NCBI GenBank assembly: GCA_964019425.1
Contig: OZ025867.1
Location: 186,001 to 250,000 of the forward strand
DNA: 64,000 nucleotides
Direction of reading: 5' to 3'
From: Flectonema sp. DT1601
Taxonomy: Eukaryota; Euglenozoa; Diplonemea; Diplonemida; Diplonemidae
The position numbers and the translations under genes were made by a program. This document shows positions 22,101 to 32,600 of the stretch, one piece after another. Below the pieces are notes generated by a model. The model had not been told where the DNA came from and made no database searches. It was given only the letters and a program-made list of their open reading frames with translations. Each line of letters starts with the position of its first letter. Within the stretch, counting starts at the first letter, position 1.

Positions 22101-25100
22101 CTTAATCTCACTTGTTGAAGAAATCAGCAGAGTCTATGGAGAACCAGAAATGAGAGAACATTCAAAATGGATTTTACAAAATTTAATTCAAAGTATGCTT
22201 CTCGATAAAATGGAAAGGATGGAACTTATTCAAAAATGTCTGGACGCAATGAAAAGTTTAAGTTCCTTCATGCAAGACCAACTCCATGTTGTTCTACCAG
22301 TCCTGTTAGAACCAATTGGTAAAAAAGATGTCACTTTACAATTAAAAGTCAAAGCCCTCACGACTCTACATTCTTTAATGGAAGCCACAGCAACACAAGA
22401 ACACTGTGGAAGAATACTTCACCAACTACTAAATACAATTAAAGAAGTAGAAGAGAGAACCGATATCACTATTCAAAATAGAAACATGCCAAACCAGTTA
22501 TCAGACCTCCTCCTAAAATCAATTCACTTGCTGTGTAAGAATACCGGAACCGCCTTTGTGAGATTCGTTCCGTTGGTAAGAGCAACTCTAACTCCAAGTC
22601 AGTTGAAAGATTTTCATATTGACGTGTTATTTGATTCACTTATAAGTAACAGAATGCTTCCTCCGGAAGTTAAAACTGTGAGAAGAACTGAACCAAGTCG
22701 TGTGTTCAAACCTGAAGATGTTCCAAAAATGTATACTTGCGTACTTGGAATGGGTATCGAATCATTTAATCCTGAATCATTCAAAAGAACTATTTCCCTT
22801 CACACTAAAATACCAACTCGTTGTATTGACATACTTCGAACGAAAGGTCCTGCTTGTACTGTTGACTTTCGATTTGCAGACATGGATGCGAATTCCGTAG
22901 CAAAGTGTGGATTACAATTCATGGCTTTAGTGAGAAATGGTGTCACAAGCAGCACTCTTGGTCATGAGCTTCGCCTGGTTGAAATAAAAGAAAAACCGGC
23001 ACTTGCTTGTAAAAGTATGCAAGTTGCTTCACTAAAACAAATTTGGAACACCAGAGGAAGACGAAAAGGACGAGACTGGGAAGAATGGATAAATCGATTC
23101 AGCGTTGAATTACTAAAACACGCACCTAGTCAAGCTTTAAGAGCATGTTTTCAAGCAGCTCAAGCTTATGTTCCGTTAGCTAGAGATTTATTTCCTTATT
23201 CGTTTGTCGCTTGTTTTCAAGAATTAGACGATCCTGACAAAGTAGAGCTTCTCAGTCACATGAACAATGCTCTTGAGGCTGATCTTCCTCCATTTGTTCT
23301 GCATATGATCCTCTCACTAGCTGAGTTCATGGAAGAAGAAAGATACAGAAACGTATACTCGACACAAGGACAAACAAAACTTTATAAACTAACTCGTCCT
23401 TCATCTGATGCTCGTTTTGGTGTCGGTTATGCTGATGTGAAATATGACGGAACAACACGAGTCAATGTTTCAAAAGTTCAGACAGGACTTGCTGGCGATC
23501 GAGTTCGTCTACCTGTCGGGGGACGTGTTACAAAATTAAACGGCACACGTGTTCGAAATGTTAAACAACTTAGCGAGTTGATCTGCGGACAAACAACAAT
23601 CACATTAGAAGTCCAACTTACTAATGTTATTCAAAGAGTCGTGACTAAACCTGGTCCATTCTTTAACGTTGATCTACTTGCAACTGTTTGTGAAAGAAAA
23701 CAACTACTGGCAAAGGCACTTCATTACAAAGAAGAGAGATTCAGAGACTTGATACTCGAATTACGTAAGGCAGGTCATGACGAGATCAACGCTTTATCTG
23801 TTCACTTTATTGAACTTTGTTCTACTTTAATCCACCTGAGCAATAACCTTGGACTTAGAGAGGGTGCTAACGGTATCTTAGATTATTCAAAGAAATATTT
23901 CGAAGATTGGATCAGACAAGAACATGAAAACGGAGATACGCAAGCTTTTTCAAAAATAGCTGGCAAACAATTAGACAGCATGCTCTTGCTTGAAGGTCGA
24001 GGTTATGAAAAACTACAATGGTGGTCACAAGCAATCAAGGCTTATAAAACACAAGCATCTGAAGATCCAGAACAACGTAATAAATATTTAGTTGGAATTA
24101 TGAGATGTTATCGTCAACTAGGAAGGTGGGAACACTTGCTGTATGAAGCAAAGAGAGGTTGGTCGGAATTCGATAGCCATTCGCGTGAAGAAATTGCTGG
24201 AATGGCAGCTCACGGTGCTTGGATTCTATCGGCCTGGTCAAACTTAGGAGAGTCTGTACCATCTCAATGGGAGTTCATGGAGACATGTGTTGATTACATG
24301 CCAAGAGATAACGATAAAGCTGCTGAACGTGAATTCTTTTCAGCAATCCTCAGCGTTCACAAGGAAGACTATCCCGCAGCTGCTAACCACATCAACACCA
24401 CCCGCAAACTATTAGAAGGTCGCCTCTCATCTCTTGTTGGAGAATCATACGCAAGAGCATACAACATTATTGTCTGGCTACAGAAGGTAATGGGACTAGA
24501 AGAAGTTATTGAATATAAACTTGGGTCTACTGTCAAATGGCCACAATTACGTGAAGTTTGGCACAAGCGAATGTTAGGAATGCAACCAACAGTAGAGAAC
24601 TGGCAAGACATGCTTGGGATTACTGCGTTGGTGTTAGAGAAGGGAGCTTTAGCAAGTTTAGATTCGGATGATTTATTTTTGTGGCTGAAATTTGTATCAA
24701 TTTGTAGACGTTGTAACAGAAACTCTCTGGCTGAGTCGACACTACTAACTCTGATGGGATTCTCGACTAGAAATTTTAGAAACTTTCTTACAGACGACAC
24801 CATCGATCAACACCTCTCAAACGTGTTGGACGTCATCGACGCCAACGAGTTACTTGAAAGGAACGTTGCGGGACATGTTTGTCTGTCTTACTTCAAACAT
24901 TTATACCATTGTGATATGAGAGCTAGAGCGTGTGATGCTCTCAGAACATACGTTGGTGCTGCTGTTCAGTTAACAGAAAAAGCTGAACATCTTCGAGATG
25001 AAATTGATACCCTACAAGAAGAATTAGAAGCTGCAAAAGAAGCAAAACGAACAACAGTTGAACAGCAGGACTCGATCTTGATAAGGGAAGAAGAATTGCG

Positions 25101-27924
25101 TCGGACTGATCAAAAATTATCGGCAACAGATTTAGATGATCAAGAGTTCTTGGCAAAGGCTCATTTAACACTTGGTGAGTGGTATCAAGAAATTCATAAA
25201 GATAATTTTTGGGAAGCCCCATACAGAAATGATATCTTAAATCACTTCAGTCAAGCTGTCAAATTATCCAAGACTTCGAGCAGAGCCTGGCATTGCTGGG
25301 GTCTTCATAACTACAGAGTAACCTTTAGAGCTGATTCTCTTGAAGAACCTGAAGACGCATCTCCGTTACCAGCAGAAGAATATGAGAGAAGAAAAGAAAA
25401 TTATTTGGTACAAAGTCTGAGAGGATTCTTCAACTCTCTCGACTACTTGGAAGATGAATCGTTTTGTGTTCCAAACCTTTTGAGAATCTTAACTATCTGG
25501 TTTAGGTATGCTCAAGAAGAGAATATCGCAAGTGAATTACAACGAGGAATTAGAGCAATTAGAGTATCCATTTGGATTTATGTTCTTCCCCAACTAGTTG
25601 CGAGAGTATCATTCCCACAACAGAGAGTGAGGACTCAAGTTGAAGACTTGCTGACTCTGTTAGGAACAGAGTACCCTCATCACGTTGTATATCCTCTTAC
25701 TGTCTGCGCAGTTCATGGATCTACTGGACGTCGTCGAGCAGCACAAGAAATATTAGACAGACTCAGTCACGGAGAGAAAGAAAAGATTTTCACTCAAGCG
25801 AGAATGGTTTCTGGAGGACTCATAAAAACAGCAATCAGTTGGGCGGAGTATTGGAGTTCCGGTATTGATTTAGCTGCTAAACTACTGGCAGAAGAGAAGA
25901 AACACACCCCGTCAATAAGAAAAATGCTTTTAAACCTCTATCCTATGCTGGATGAAGCTGATCCTACAGAGTCAGAAAGAGAATTCCTTAAAAACTTTCA
26001 ACTTGATCTAGAAACAGCGAAGAGATATTTATTACAAGAGAGACTCGATGATGCCTGGGAGTATTATCGAAGGTTGTGGGAGAACCTTCAGGAACATATT
26101 TCTAAGAAACAACTTCTTCAACTCTCTGACGTCGCTCCAGAGTTAGCAGAAGCCGAAGGTCTTGAAGTAGCTATTCCTGGTGTGAATCATCCAACAGACT
26201 CAAAAACAACTCTTATTCATAGATTTAGAAACGATGTCAAAGTCATTCCTTCAAAACAAAAACCTAAAGTAATAATAATGGTCGCTGAAGACGGAATTGA
26301 GTACAAGTTCCTTCTCAAAGGCCACGAAGATCTGCGACAAGACGAACGTGTTATGCAACTTCTCGGTTTGATCAACGCACTATTTCAAAAAACAGACGAT
26401 CTGTACCACATTCGCATCATCAGAACACCAGTAGTCCCCCTCAGTGACAATGTTGGATTAATTGGATGGTTAGAAAGAACTGAAACACTCAACCAGATGA
26501 TTCAAGCTCATAGAAAAGCTCGTTCAATCCACTTAAACTTAGAATGTACTTTCATAGTCAGAGCTGGTCAGCTTAAAAAGATTGAACAGTTTTATAAATT
26601 ATCAACACAACAGAAAGTTGATTTACTCGGAGCGTGTTTAGAAAAGACACCTTCAGACTGTTTACGAAGAGTCTTCTGGTCGAGAACAGCTACTTCAGAA
26701 TTGTGGTTGGAATATCGTACTTTGTATGTTCGGACTCTCGCTGCTATGTCGATGGTTGGTTATATTTTAGGACTAGGTGATCGTCACCCAAATAACATAA
26801 TGCTAACTAACGAAGGAGAGATTGTTCATATAGATTTCGGTGATTGCTTTGACGTCGCTCTGAACAGACAGCGTTTCCCTGAAAAAGTTCCTTTTCGTTT
26901 AACCCGACTATTAGTCCAAGCATTAGAAGCCAGCGGGTTTGAAGGAACCTTCCGATACACTTGTGAGTCAGTTATGAGATGTCTACGTAAGAATAGAGAT
27001 TCCCTCACCTCACTTCTTGAAACCTTCGTATACGATCCTTTAATCAATTGGAGGCTATTAGAGACTGTCGCTCCTGAAGAAGAAGAAGCAGTAAAGGAAC
27101 GAGAAGAGCGTGCAGCTCACAAAGCAGAAGACGTTGTCTCTGCCGAGGATGAACAGACTAGCGAAAAGAATCCAGAAATTACATTTGGTATCTTAACTCA
27201 CAAGATTCCTGATGAGAGTAGTACTCACGAAGAAGATATGGAACAAGAAAAGAAAGCTGAACAAGCAGGTGTTGATGAAATGAATATGAACCTTCCTATT
27301 GAAGACCCTTCATCTGAAGACAAAGAAGATCACTCCATTGAAAATATTGAAAGAACTGCCAACGATGGTGACAATGCTCTCGAATACGCAACTCAACTAG
27401 TTGCTAAGTCGGCACAGATGTGTGAAATGCTCTCAGCTCCGCGTTCTGTTGTCGCAGTAGCAAAATCAGTTCGTTGGGAACCAGACAAGAGAGATGACAG
27501 AGCCTGGGAAGAAGAACTTGTTAATGAAAAAGCCAAGCAAGTTGTCATCAGAATTCGAGAGAAACTTACTGGATATGACTTTCCGAGAGCAGTGATTGAA
27601 AGAAATCAACCAACTCCAGGAGTGTCACCCAGACATGAACCCTTAGGAGATCCATTAGATCCCGTATCGAGTAGATTCTTAATGCTTGGTGGTGGGAGTT
27701 ATGAACGTAATTGGGTCATGAAAGCAGAAGACGACGAATGCGATATCGGAGTCAGTGTTGCTCACCGAGAGACCTGGTGGTTAGCACGCGACAAGGATGT
27801 CGCTGCATCAGAAGAAGGAAAGGAACGTTGTTCAGTCCCTGAACAAGTCAACCAACTAATCATTGCTGCGACATCTGTGGAAAATCTGTCCCAAATGTTC
27901 ATCGGTTGGTGTCCCTTCTGGTAG
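19039..27924 (+). CDS. TOR: TOR (target of rapamycin) protein kinase with PDZ-like insertion
   Basis: From the first in-frame ATG this is 2961 residues, without introns. Residue numbers below count from an upstream TTG at 19006; subtract 11 for the ATG numbering. HEAT repeats fill the N-terminal half. A FAT domain covers about 1365-2255 and an FRB about 2266-2365. The PI3K-like kinase domain contains LKGHEDLRQDERV, the catalytic loop GLGDRHPNN (2589-2597) and DFG (2610-2612). A FATC ends in IGWCPFW at the C terminus. This is the nutrient/energy-sensing Ser/Thr kinase of TORC complexes. Oddities: a PDZ-like module at about 1466-1540 inside FAT; an extra domain at about 1246-1330; an acidic spacer of about 150 residues after the kinase domain; and about 80 residues splitting the FATC region. 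The start is uncertain because the frame is open back to 18958 without an ATG. Another Met is at 19111. Confidence 0.93.
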   Translation: MLGNWSIGRGVGRSPGGSLGALDCMRKLLFTAHSTVSTQISHIELVVNALTRDDASELPESTIQHINKEIKGLFNTDNASKLLGMRVIFALVETEYWDFALKITFFYNLTKSSLPSADPQVVKQASKCIAKIAAVGTQRDGGLITGSIVEEELRRSLEWLSARDKYNRWYSACVVIRDLVRKVPELLIPRTELILERIWAPAWSDSSTDREAAVRCFKAVIDVSFIDDQDWTRLFDRVISKVFEGLFKRKQSSVHGSLLCLRELLDYSCGQFQTTDFRALADAVLDGGLLADSEVQRVALQALSKMGRHYEDIFQTTYLEETMNRIGHLYNNSPANRETTYWALSELVTTLGSCFIEGHTNSIVKYIREGMTTQMRRPALKLLGLMAATCPERMEVELGGEEWNALFRHDPITENHFDVFQSIMNSIPSLRKDLVLINKEIINNILSDPKEAHSHRLTLKSIGNIECCIPLEVADARELLRSHVLRYLSHSSSLIREASVEATITLVRHLYNIDDNKSDILVFLEPAIDLSVVDLDPRIRTCVLRGLDRAPELASLYSSSRCVECLFMAFNDDLLDNRMLALQCLCRTADNEEVLGGLNKILQRLTEDLDTVRDSPKQQTHYAVLLALLIKEVPNVVLPMALDVLQVIKNRLRGSLNTRNPQLLTSLLTTLGELNDLINVDDAAAKALLYEFFPLVLDCLEDRHNMKKRLAAVHALIKLIRSTGLVIDFYEEYPHVLPVLLGFLQSKEDWGLQSGVMKLIGTIGAVDPLRAKNLSFWAEVEEHDGVRKRTMIEAKRVRSKDVDIQTEMMKSSLKHQIQQVTQWNWGLVKEVTVALQPPMKSQPGLIDQLPAVSLQALLLILATPTHSIIHPKAIDAIRLVIKSLSHSQLVNFCPCLLVPILKLLRQPSVRDTHSKLFQLLNTLVAVLHNAITPHCEAILSMVKEYWDQVMREASQSQRAQIQITGLGSEAETVQNSSDSATNSRDGPSSGDRQMYSDATTDDKSPPGLEQTTMQVEVLLINLISLVEEISRVYGEPEMREHSKWILQNLIQSMLLDKMERMELIQKCLDAMKSLSSFMQDQLHVVLPVLLEPIGKKDVTLQLKVKALTTLHSLMEATATQEHCGRILHQLLNTIKEVEERTDITIQNRNMPNQLSDLLLKSIHLLCKNTGTAFVRFVPLVRATLTPSQLKDFHIDVLFDSLISNRMLPPEVKTVRRTEPSRVFKPEDVPKMYTCVLGMGIESFNPESFKRTISLHTKIPTRCIDILRTKGPACTVDFRFADMDANSVAKCGLQFMALVRNGVTSSTLGHELRLVEIKEKPALACKSMQVASLKQIWNTRGRRKGRDWEEWINRFSVELLKHAPSQALRACFQAAQAYVPLARDLFPYSFVACFQELDDPDKVELLSHMNNALEADLPPFVLHMILSLAEFMEEERYRNVYSTQGQTKLYKLTRPSSDARFGVGYADVKYDGTTRVNVSKVQTGLAGDRVRLPVGGRVTKLNGTRVRNVKQLSELICGQTTITLEVQLTNVIQRVVTKPGPFFNVDLLATVCERKQLLAKALHYKEERFRDLILELRKAGHDEINALSVHFIELCSTLIHLSNNLGLREGANGILDYSKKYFEDWIRQEHENGDTQAFSKIAGKQLDSMLLLEGRGYEKLQWWSQAIKAYKTQASEDPEQRNKYLVGIMRCYRQLGRWEHLLYEAKRGWSEFDSHSREEIAGMAAHGAWILSAWSNLGESVPSQWEFMETCVDYMPRDNDKAAEREFFSAILSVHKEDYPAAANHINTTRKLLEGRLSSLVGESYARAYNIIVWLQKVMGLEEVIEYKLGSTVKWPQLREVWHKRMLGMQPTVENWQDMLGITALVLEKGALASLDSDDLFLWLKFVSICRRCNRNSLAESTLLTLMGFSTRNFRNFLTDDTIDQHLSNVLDVIDANELLERNVAGHVCLSYFKHLYHCDMRARACDALRTYVGAAVQLTEKAEHLRDEIDTLQEELEAAKEAKRTTVEQQDSILIREEELRRTDQKLSATDLDDQEFLAKAHLTLGEWYQEIHKDNFWEAPYRNDILNHFSQAVKLSKTSSRAWHCWGLHNYRVTFRADSLEEPEDASPLPAEEYERRKENYLVQSLRGFFNSLDYLEDESFCVPNLLRILTIWFRYAQEENIASELQRGIRAIRVSIWIYVLPQLVARVSFPQQRVRTQVEDLLTLLGTEYPHHVVYPLTVCAVHGSTGRRRAAQEILDRLSHGEKEKIFTQARMVSGGLIKTAISWAEYWSSGIDLAAKLLAEEKKHTPSIRKMLLNLYPMLDEADPTESEREFLKNFQLDLETAKRYLLQERLDDAWEYYRRLWENLQEHISKKQLLQLSDVAPELAEAEGLEVAIPGVNHPTDSKTTLIHRFRNDVKVIPSKQKPKVIIMVAEDGIEYKFLLKGHEDLRQDERVMQLLGLINALFQKTDDLYHIRIIRTPVVPLSDNVGLIGWLERTETLNQMIQAHRKARSIHLNLECTFIVRAGQLKKIEQFYKLSTQQKVDLLGACLEKTPSDCLRRVFWSRTATSELWLEYRTLYVRTLAAMSMVGYILGLGDRHPNNIMLTNEGEIVHIDFGDCFDVALNRQRFPEKVPFRLTRLLVQALEASGFEGTFRYTCESVMRCLRKNRDSLTSLLETFVYDPLINWRLLETVAPEEEEAVKEREERAAHKAEDVVSAEDEQTSEKNPEITFGILTHKIPDESSTHEEDMEQEKKAEQAGVDEMNMNLPIEDPSSEDKEDHSIENIERTANDGDNALEYATQLVAKSAQMCEMLSAPRSVVAVAKSVRWEPDKRDDRAWEEELVNEKAKQVVIRIREKLTGYDFPRAVIERNQPTPGVSPRHEPLGDPLDPVSSRFLMLGGGSYERNWVMKAEDDECDIGVSVAHRETWWLARDKDVAASEEGKERCSVPEQVNQLIIAATSVENLSQMFIGWCPFW
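23401..23625 (+). other. PDZ-like domain inserted in the TOR FAT region
   Basis: Encodes about 75 residues placed between the conserved 'LAEFMEEE' and 'LLAKALHYKEE' blocks, which lie close together in human mTOR. It shows an FGVGYA stretch in the position of the PDZ carboxylate-binding loop. A beta-rich middle and GGRVTKLNGTRVRNVKQLSELI (written here as GGRVTKLNGT then RVRNVKQLSELI) follow, and it ends in ITLEVQL, the usual final PDZ strand. Recognition is by pattern, not by a profile search. Confidence 0.7.
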
Positions 27925-28379
27925 TTCTCATACGGTAATAAAATAAAAACAAAAAACAAAAAAAAATTTCTTTTTTGTTTCTTTCCTGCATCCATAGATA
28001 TCGTTATCTTTTATTTTATCCATTGAGCCTGTTGGTCGGGGAAATAAAAAAAAAAAAAAAAAAAAATGAATTTCTGTACTTTTCTTTATAAAGGTTTAGT
28101 TAGGTTGCGCTTTATTCTTTTTTTTGTACTATTTCCAAGTTTCAGTAGTTGCTTGACTTGAGGAGACTCGCCTTGTAAAAATAAGGATGGCTCGTTAATC
28201 GTTCGACCAACTACCCAATTTTTTTTTTTTTTTTTCCCCCACCGAAATTCAATTTCCAATAATTGAAAAAAAAAGAAAGCTACCAGACATCTCGTGTGGG
28301 AGTATTCGTTCCCCTCCTGCCTTTATATTATCGTTGAGAGAAATCGTTAGTTTTTTTTTTTTTTAAAGTATCGTTAACA

Positions 28380-28415
<36 letters not shown>

Positions 28416-29090
28416 TTGCCTTTCTTAGGTGTTTGATATCCCCGTTCTATTCTCTCCGTAAGATCATTATTTTTTTTTTTAAATTGACTAGAAATTTACC
28501 AACTTCAGTTGTGAGTAAGCAATGAAGGGATGTAATTTTGTAGTTTTTTTTTTTTTTAAATATTCGTTTTCCTCTTCCTGCAACAAATGCCCTAATTCCC
28601 CAGCAGCTTTTTGTAGACTGTTTTAGTTTTAATTAAAAAAACCAACAAAAAAAAAAAAAAAAAACCAATGAAAATCAAAAAAAAAAAAAAAAAAAAATTA
28701 GAACTTATATTCGAAAATATAATATTTGGAGAGAATAAAATTTGAAGAGAATTAAAAAAAAAAAAAAAAAAAACAACAACAACAACCACGCTAGCACCAC
28801 GCGACTGCTTGTTATTTTTTTTACCCCCTTGAATGTAGCGTGTTGCGCATAGCTGTACGTTTTTGATTTTTTTACATTTACTGCAACACAACGTCTCCTT
28901 AAGGCGGTAGTGTTCCCAACGCAAAAAGAATCGACTCGTATTAGACTCTGTTTGCACAACCTGATGACGATATGTCAAAAAGTTGATTGTTGATAAGTGT
29001 CTAATACAAGGTATCGAAGAAGGGTAAATAAAAAATAAAAATGACATGTTGTGTACCAAGAGGGGAAAACCTATATTCGATTTGTTGTTT

Positions 29091-29125
<35 letters not shown>

Positions 29126-29679
29126 GATATGGCTGCTTGGGACAAAAATAATTTTTGTCCTGACTGACATTTCTTTGGTCTCGGTGGGGTTTCGACTAAA
29201 CTCCGGTTTGTAGACATTCCGAGTGGGTCTACAAACACGGCTTGGTATTTTTTTTTAAATTTTTTTTTTTATATGAATATCATTTCTGTTGTGCGGAAAT
29301 TGGTCAAAGGCAGGGTTCTATAATTTTGTCGCAGAGCGAAAGATGTTTTGATTTAGTTGGTACTTTAGCCCTCTTCAAGCCGTCAACCTTTTTATTATAA
29401 CAAGGCAACGACAGGAAAAAAAAAAAAAAAAAAAAAAAAACTCCGCCACTTTCATTTAGTTTCTGCCCTCCCCTTCGATGTCCCTTTTGTTCCTTAGTTG
29501 GGCTTAGTTAGTATGGTGCTGTGATTAGTTTTTGAGAGAAAAAAAAAAAAAAGAACTCTTTTATAACTTATACAGCCAAAAAAATAAATAAATATAACCC
29601 AAATGTGTTAGTTAGAGATGTTTGCTTTTAGTTATACTTTATGTTGTAGAATTAATTATCATCTCACTCCAGAAGCAGA
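27925..29679. other. Intergenic with A/T tracts and a cluster of hairpins
   Basis: About 1.75 kb with repeated A and T runs of up to 34 nt. The only structured segment I see is 29139-29256, listed separately. Frames read through here are poly-Phe/Lys artefacts. CACTCCAG ends 7 nt before the ABCA start. Confidence 0.55.
29139..29256 (+). ncRNA. Candidate structured RNA: three consecutive hairpins and a T run
   Basis: Three hairpins follow one another. GGACAAAAA pairs with TTTTTGTCC across a 3-nt loop. GGGGTTT pairs with AAACTCC with one wobble. GTTTGTAGA pairs perfectly with TCTACAAAC. A T run that could end Pol III transcription begins at about 29249. AATTTTTGT resembles an Sm site but lies in the first stem. 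No known RNA family is recognised. Confidence 0.25.
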
Positions 29680-32600
29680 ATGGACGACCTTGATCGGCTT
29701 TTGGCCGAAGAGACTCCTGCCACGCATGTCACAAACAATGAAATGACCACCATCGATGAAGACCTCGTTCATCAGACTAGAGGACAGGCGATGGCTGGAG
29801 GAATTCAGTTAAAAAAATATGAACAACGTTTTAAAGGCTTCAAACACTTGGGACTGACGGTAGATAAAAACATGCGATTGAAGTCAAGAAATCCATGTGG
29901 ATGCTGCTGTGAAATCTTATTGCCTTCGGTGTTTATGTTGTTTATATTAATGGGATTTGCGTTGGCTGAGAATTATAATAGGCCGGCTTCGAATTTTATT
30001 GTCGATGAGCCGTTTTTTAATTCAACGGATTTCGTTAAGGGTTTACTTTGTCTTCAGCATGGTGACGTTGCTCCACTCCGAAATACGTTGGATCTGCCAG
30101 CATGTTCAATTTTCATTCCTGAGACTGTGATCACAAAGTTCAACAACAAAACTAACTCAGTGTGTGCGAATCCCTTCGCAGTTAAGGATCCAAAAATATT
30201 AGAACGAACCTTACGAAAGTTCGTTAACATGACTCAACCGACAGATATCATGCATCTCGATGCCTACATCATTCTAACTCAAGGAACTAAGCTCGCAAAC
30301 ACTACTGATTTGACTGGAGGGGTTCTTGATAGATATTTGCACATTGGTGGGTTGCAATTTGCTCTTGGAAATGGAGTTCCGTGTAGCGCTGCTCATGATA
30401 TTATAAACTACATGAATGCGAATTATATGCTGTTTCACACAATATATGATTCGAAGTATTCAAGTGAACCACTAGAGTCTGGGTCAACTTGTCCAGGGGT
30501 TTGGGACACTGAAAAAGCAGCTATCCAATTCGCAAAGGGTGACGGAGCTGATAAGACCTGGGCAGTTGTTGTAATAAATCAAATGGATGATCAAACTCAT
30601 CAATATGACTTTACAATTAGAATGAATGTTACAGCTACTCCCTTCACCAGACGTACAAAAACAAAAACTCTTGGATCAAAACCATACGTTCAATACATTG
30701 CTTCTGGATTCGGTACGTTACAGAACACAATGAGCCAGGCAATTCAAAATAAACCTTTTGAAAATCCGTTCGTTAGCGCTCCTATGCCTACCAAACCATA
30801 TAGAGAGTCAGAATTCTACAGACGTGCTGGAAACATGCTTCCTTTGGTGATGACTTTTGCTTTTATGTATCCAGTATCCAGACTCGTGTCACTCATCGTA
30901 TTGGAGAAAGAACAGCGTCAAAGAGAAGCAATGCTTATTATGGGTTTGAGTAAAATATCATTTTACGGAGCGTGGTTCGTGACTTATTTATTATTAAATG
31001 CCGTGAGTTGTGTACTGATAACGTTGTTGACTTCGGGTAATCTGTTTCAGTTCAGCAGTTCATTCTTGGTGTATACTTTGTTTTTCTTTTATGCTACTTC
31101 TGTAGTTGCGATGTCTTTAATGTTCAGCGTGTTCTTCTCAAAGGCGAGGATTGGAGCAGTAGCCGCCCCTATACTAATGATGATGTTTTCGATTCCGAAA
31201 TTTATTTTACAACAAAATGAACTTTCAGCATCTGACCAGAGGTGGGTCTCACTCTTAGCACCATCAGCATTTGGTTATGGAGCACAACTATTATGTAAAT
31301 ATGAAGGTGAGGGTACTGGTGCTCATTTTTCAGACTTCAACTCTGATGAATACTCATTCGGAACGTGTATCGCTATGCTATTCCTGGATACGCTCATCTA
31401 TTTGGGGATTGGTTGGTATCTTGATAACATCCTTCCTTCTGAATACGGAGTTAAGAAACATCCTCTGTTCCCAATTTTAAAATTGTTGGGTAAAAATAAA
31501 AAACCAAACAACATTTTACAATCAAAAACGAATGTTAATCTCCCAAGGTGTCCTCTTGTCGAAGAAGTTGGACAATCAATGGTTGGTAGAGAACGTATAA
31601 AGATAACTACGTTGTCAAAGAAGTTTAAACTTGACGGAAAAGAAATATTAGCAGTGAACCATTTAGGATATGGTCTACCAGACCAGTCAATCACATTCTA
31701 CGAGGGTCAGATCCAATGTATCTTGGGACACAACGGAGCAGGAAAAACTACCTTAATAAACATGCTCACGGGAATGATCGAACCTACTGCTGGAGACTGC
31801 CACATTTGGGGAAAATCAATCCTCACTGACATCGATACTATTAGAGAAGATGTCGGAATGTGTCCTCAGCATAATATCTTGTGGAAATCTTTAACATGTC
31901 GAGAACATTTGATGTACTTTGGAAGACTTAAAGGAGTTCCATCCGGAGAATTAAAACTTTTGGTTGATCAAATGCTCGATTTAGTAAATCTCGGAATGAA
32001 AAAAGACGCCAGATCAGATTCACTTTCAGGAGGTCAAAAAAGAAAATTATCCGTAGCGATATCTCTCATTGGGGGTTCCAAATTAGTTTTTCTTGACGAA
32101 CCGACTGCAGGAATGGATGTGGAATCGAGAAGAGCTATGTGGCATTTACTTCGACGACCAGAAATCCTCCGAGGTAGATGCATTGTTTTAACAACACATT
32201 ACATGGATGAAGCAGACCTTCTCGGAGACTCCGTTATTATAATGGAGAAGGGTTCTGTTCACAGTTGGGGATCTTCCTTCTTTTTAAAACAAAAATTAGG
32301 AGTTGGATATAACCTCACCATGGCTATGCAATCTGGTTGTAGTGAAGTAGAAGTTGAGAAATCCATCAGAGAATATGTACCGAATTTAAACTTGTTGTCA
32401 TCGTGTGGTAATGAATTGAGATTTCAGTTACCAATGTACAGACCTATTTCTGATGAGACTGTAGAACAATACTTCTCAGGAAGTGATCAGTCAACAGAAG
32501 TTGTTAAAACTCAGCTTCTCGAACTCGCACCAGCAGAACGACCAGAGTTAATTGACGTCCTTATCAGAGACCCTGACAAAGATAGCTCCACGATTGATAT

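Noticed and set aside
28592-29059. A 155-codon open frame on the - strand upstream of ABCA
   Set aside because: It is largely poly-Phe from A tracts on the + strand, with no domain and no start context. Probably chance.
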